Source: an uncultured Prevotellaceae bacterium (GTDB lineage: Bacteria > Bacteroidota > Bacteroidia > Bacteroidales > Bacteroidaceae). From it: 45,224 bases of DNA. The notes beneath the pieces were generated by a model. The model saw only the letters and a program-made list of their open reading frames with translations. It was not told where the DNA came from and made no database searches. The DNA is taken from the NCBI GenBank assembly GCA_900317635.1, contig ONHN01000018.1, positions 1-45,224 of the forward strand, in the 5' to 3' direction. The position numbers and the translations under genes are program-made. Below are positions 43,048 to 45,224 of this stretch, in pieces (position 1 is the stretch's first letter; every line of letters begins with the position of its first letter).

Positions 43048-43377
43048 ATGACCCTGCAAGAAGCGCAGCACGCCGTAGATGAATGGATACGCACCTACGG
43101 CGTGCGCTACTTCAACGAACTAACCAACATGGCCTGCCTCACCGAGGAGGTGGGCGAGCTGGCACGCATCATCGCCCGCCGCTACGGCGAACAAAGTTTC
43201 AAAGCTGGCGAAGAGAAGGCGGACCTTGGTGACGAAATGGCCGATGTGCTGTGGGTGTTGCTCTGCCTTGCCAACCAAACAGGCACCGACCTCACCGCCG
43301 CCTTCCAGCGCAACATAGAAAAGAAAACACGGCGCGACGCTCAAAGACACATCAACAATAAGAAACTAAAACCTTAA
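43048..43377 (+). CDS. MazG-like nucleotide pyrophosphohydrolase
   Basis: 109 aa. It has the single MazG-type helical domain with the metal motif E34xxE37 (LTEEVGELARIIARRYGEQ) and E63xxD66 (LGDEMADVLWVLLCLANQTG). Such small MazG proteins hydrolyse non-canonical or excess NTPs or dNTPs to NMP and pyrophosphate. The start codon lies 3 bp after the stop of the nuclease gene and deoC starts 5 bp after its end, so the three are probably one transcript. The link with nucleotide catabolism is suggestive. Confidence 0.88.
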   Translation: MTLQEAQHAVDEWIRTYGVRYFNELTNMACLTEEVGELARIIARRYGEQSFKAGEEKADLGDEMADVLWVLLCLANQTGTDLTAAFQRNIEKKTRRDAQRHINNKKLKP

Positions 43378-43382
43378 GAACT

Positions 43383-44312
43383 ATGTCACACGATTGCCAC
43401 TGTGGTCACGACCACAACGAACACGAACACGTAGATCGCTACGAACAAGCCCTCCGCGAGTATAACCTTCATCTTCACGACGAAGACGTAGCTGCAGCCG
43501 TAGCGCGTCTGTGCGAAGAGAAAGCTACGCAGTACAACACGCCCGAAGTGCTTCGCTACCTGCTTGGCACCGTAGAACTCACCACGCTAACCGTTGTTGA
43601 TAGCGAAGAGCGCGTGCTGCGCATGGTCGAGAAATACAATCGCTTTGCCGAAGAGCACCCCGACCTGCCCCCCTTCGCCACCATCTGCGTTTATCCCTGC
43701 TTTGCCAAACTCGTCAGTCAGAGCCTTGAAGTAGAAGGTACGGAGACCGCCGTTGTTACGGGCGGCTTCCCTTCCAGCCAGACGTTCCTTGAGATAAAGA
43801 CCGCGGAAACGGCTCTTGCTGTGCACGATGGTGCCACGGAATGCGACATGGTGCTCTCCGTGGGTAAGTTCCAAAGTGGCGACTACGAGACTTGCTACGA
43901 CGAAATTGTGGAGATAAAGGCTGCCTGCGCTGGTCGTCCGCTGAAAGTGATTCTTGAGACGGGTGCGCTGCAAACCGCCGAAGCCATCAAGCGCGCCAGC
44001 GTATTGTCGATGCTGGCTGGTGCCGACTTCATCAAGACCAGCACGGGCAAGATAGAACCCGCTGCCACGCCCGAGGCTGCCTACGTGATGTGTCAAGCCA
44101 TTCGCGAATACTACGACAAGACGGGCCGCCGCGTAGGTTTCAAAGCTGCTGGCGGCGTCAGCACGCCCGAAGATGCCGTGAAGTACTACACCATCGTCAA
44201 GGAACTCCTTGGCGACGAATGGCTCAACCCCTACCTCTTCCGCATCGGCACCAGCAGTCTGGCTCCCCGCCTGATAAAGGCCGTCACGGGCGAAGACGTG
44301 GGCAAGTTCTAA
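43383..44312 (+). CDS. deoC: Deoxyribose-phosphate aldolase
   Basis: 309 aa. The DeoC barrel has VCVYPCFAKLV, the Schiff-base Lys218 in GADFIKTSTGK and the second conserved Lys254 in VGFKAAGGV. Cys and Asp residues of the core (ATECDMVLSVGKF) are also present. It splits 2-deoxyribose 5-phosphate to acetaldehyde and glyceraldehyde 3-phosphate, the last step in using DNA sugar as carbon. The N-terminus is unusual: CHCGHDHNEHEH (residues 5-16) is a His/Cys-rich stretch that could bind metal. It sits directly after the MazG-like gene. Confidence 0.95.
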   Translation: MSHDCHCGHDHNEHEHVDRYEQALREYNLHLHDEDVAAAVARLCEEKATQYNTPEVLRYLLGTVELTTLTVVDSEERVLRMVEKYNRFAEEHPDLPPFATICVYPCFAKLVSQSLEVEGTETAVVTGGFPSSQTFLEIKTAETALAVHDGATECDMVLSVGKFQSGDYETCYDEIVEIKAACAGRPLKVILETGALQTAEAIKRASVLSMLAGADFIKTSTGKIEPAATPEAAYVMCQAIREYYDKTGRRVGFKAAGGVSTPEDAVKYYTIVKELLGDEWLNPYLFRIGTSSLAPRLIKAVTGEDVGKF

Positions 44313-44338
44313 CCGCAGACACGCCACCTATAGTACAA

Positions 44339-44393
44339 ATCATCATCCGCCGAGGCTCAAGTTTTTCCTTAGAGCACCTCGGCGGATGATGAT
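44339..44393. terminator. Perfect 17-bp hairpin between convergent genes
   Basis: ATCATCATCCGCCGAGG (44339-44355) and its exact complement at 44377-44393, with a 21-nt loop containing GTTTTT. It lies between deoC and the convergent 164-aa gene, so it can serve both directions. Confidence 0.7.
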
Positions 44394-44424
44394 ATTAGAA
44401 AGAAAATAAATGGTAGTGAGCTTC

Positions 44425-44919
44425 CTATGGCTTAAATTCGTTGAACATTTCAATTTCGCTATCAAAACGCGTAATAATTTCATTAATTTGCGGATGGCAA
44501 CGTTGTACAATAATGGCTATAAACTCTATACTACTCTCGTCACTCCTAACTTCTGCAGCCTTTATGTAGTAGTGTTGTCGCTGCTCATAACCATTAAACC
44601 ATCGAAGAAAAAGCCGTGCTCTTTGCGCTTGCTGGTTGTTAGCAGTACTACACATATAAAGCAATATCTCGGGGTTCTTATTGAAAAACTCTTCTATAAT
44701 GCAGATAAGCGTCTGAGGGATTTTCTTGTCATTAGGTGATTTTATGTTTTTTGGATTAGCAAGGTTAAACCAGTACGCTTTATAAAAGGGATTGTTGTCT
44801 AAGTCGAAATCTACATGATACTCAATACCAATGTCAGACACAAAAATATATTGCCCATTCTCAAAATGCACATCATAAGGCGACCGCATATTGATAGCTT
44901 CTGTATCGAGTCTGTTCAT
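44425..44919 (-). CDS. Uncharacterised protein, 164 aa (DUF6169-like)
   Basis: The start is the ATG giving MNRLDTEAINMRSPYDVHFENGQYIF. One codon further upstream is a GTG. No signal peptide or membrane segment. Features: YHVDFDLDNNPF near the start, then KKIPQTLICIIEEFFNKNPEILLYMCSTANNQQ, RARLFLRWF and a C-terminal part with IEFIAIIVQRCHPQINEI. This fits a small Bacteroidetes family I believe is DUF6169, often found with mobile or defence-type genes (recalled, not verified). It starts 3 bp after the stop of a 59-aa gene and is probably translationally coupled to it. Confidence 0.75.
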   Translation of the reverse strand: MNRLDTEAINMRSPYDVHFENGQYIFVSDIGIEYHVDFDLDNNPFYKAYWFNLANPKNIKSPNDKKIPQTLICIIEEFFNKNPEILLYMCSTANNQQAQRARLFLRWFNGYEQRQHYYIKAAEVRSDESSIEFIAIIVQRCHPQINEIITRFDSEIEMFNEFKP

Positions 44920-44922
44920 CAC

Positions 44923-45102
44923 TTATACCCAATCAATGTTATAATACCCTGATTCAGCGGCATCCTTCTTACCCTGTTGACGCGCCTGCCACTCAGCTTC
45001 CACCTTTTTTTGAAATGCATGTTTTCTCTCTCGTGCTTCTTGCAGCCAGGCAAGGATTTCCTCGCGAGTCCGCATTGTTTCTCTTGTAGGCGTTGTTTCC
45101 AT
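44923..45102 (-). CDS. Small Lys/Arg/Glu-rich protein, 59 aa, first gene of a pair
   Basis: An ATG at 45102 opens a 59-codon frame: METTPTRETMRTREEILAWL, then a charged helix (QEARERKHAFQKKVEAEWQA) and the end GYYNIDWV. It ends 3 bp before the next gene and is preceded by a TAnnTTTGC promoter 31 nt upstream. The arrangement (small charged protein, then a 164-aa protein) is compatible with a toxin-antitoxin-like or chaperone pair, but nothing in either sequence proves it. Confidence 0.65.
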   Translation of the reverse strand: METTPTRETMRTREEILAWLQEARERKHAFQKKVEAEWQARQQGKKDAAESGYYNIDWV

Positions 45103-45125
45103 AATTTATACGTTTTAGCTGTTTA

Positions 45126-45224
45126 TTCGCGAAGCAAAGATAGTGCAAACCGAATGTAAATAAAAACAAGCTTGCTTGTTATTCTTTACTGAGGTGCAGC
45201 CTATCTTCGCGAAGCAAAGATAGT
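45126..45224 (-). promoter_or_regulatory. Promoter with a duplicated 19-bp element
   Basis: TATCTTTGC (minus strand, 45134-45142) is the likely -7 box for the two-gene operon. The surrounding 19-mer TTCGCGAAGCAAAGATAGT at 45126-45144 is repeated exactly at 45206-45224, 80 bp away at the window edge. The second copy is part of a longer palindrome (CTATCTT...AAGATAG). Confidence 0.6.

Noticed and set aside
1-45224. Prophage, integrative element or rRNA operon
   Set aside because: No integrase, capsid, relaxase, conjugation gene or rRNA signature was seen. The only mobile traces are short decayed fragments.

Overview
The window looks like chromosomal DNA of a Bacteroidetes bacterium, most likely order Bacteroidales and Prevotella-like. 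Reasons seen in the sequence: promoters carry the TAnnTTTGC -7 box of the Bacteroidetes primary sigma factor, ribosome-binding sites are weak, there are many signal-peptide lipoproteins, and there is a TonB-receptor/lipoprotein operon. The tRNA lacks an encoded CCA. The housekeeping proteins (pnp, mnmG, apt, uvrC, dtd, lysS, gpsA, deoC) have their usual lengths and motifs for that group.

Layout. (1) 0-13.7 kb is an accessory region built from repeated gene families: two membrane-anchored helix-turn-helix sensor-like proteins on the minus strand, two TerB-like zinc-ribbon membrane proteins, three SH3b plus DnaJ-like zinc-finger secreted proteins (one frameshifted), and three related lipoproteins. 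A FISUMP-domain lipoprotein, a 703-aa secreted protein and decayed IS and gene fragments are also present. It reads as two scrambled copies of one module. (2) 14-20.4 kb is a TonB-dependent receptor, DUF5689 lipoprotein, choice-of-anchor-J lipoprotein and DNA/RNA non-specific endonuclease operon, probably for capture of extracellular nucleic acid. Hairpins sit in both larger intercistronic gaps. (3) 20.4-21.3 kb is gene-free and holds a terminator, a 17-copy 22-bp hairpin array and dispersed GC-rich hairpins. (4) 21.3-28.5 kb holds pnp, mnmG, a perfect parS-like 16-mer, apt, uvrC and dtd. The parS match suggests an origin-proximal location. (5) 28.8-33.0 kb is a secreted GH2 beta-galactosidase with a discoidin-like C-terminus. 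(6) 33-35.6 kb has a tRNA-Arg(CCT), an inverted-repeat-bounded array, and three minus-strand genes (a DedA/YqaA-like protein, a multi-pass membrane protein, a 77-aa protein). (7) 35.8-44.3 kb holds lysS, gpsA, a 1449-aa multidomain endonuclease I, a MazG-like pyrophosphohydrolase and deoC. (8) The right end holds a two-gene minus-strand operon of unknown function.

How they may work together (inference): two secreted nucleases, a nucleic-acid-type TonB receptor system and DeoC fit a DNA-scavenging lifestyle. The left module looks like an envelope-sensing or stress locus whose function I cannot assign. The most unusual non-coding features are the tandem 22-bp hairpin arrays, the largest of which is a stack of intrinsic-terminator-like hairpins directly upstream of the pnp transcription unit.
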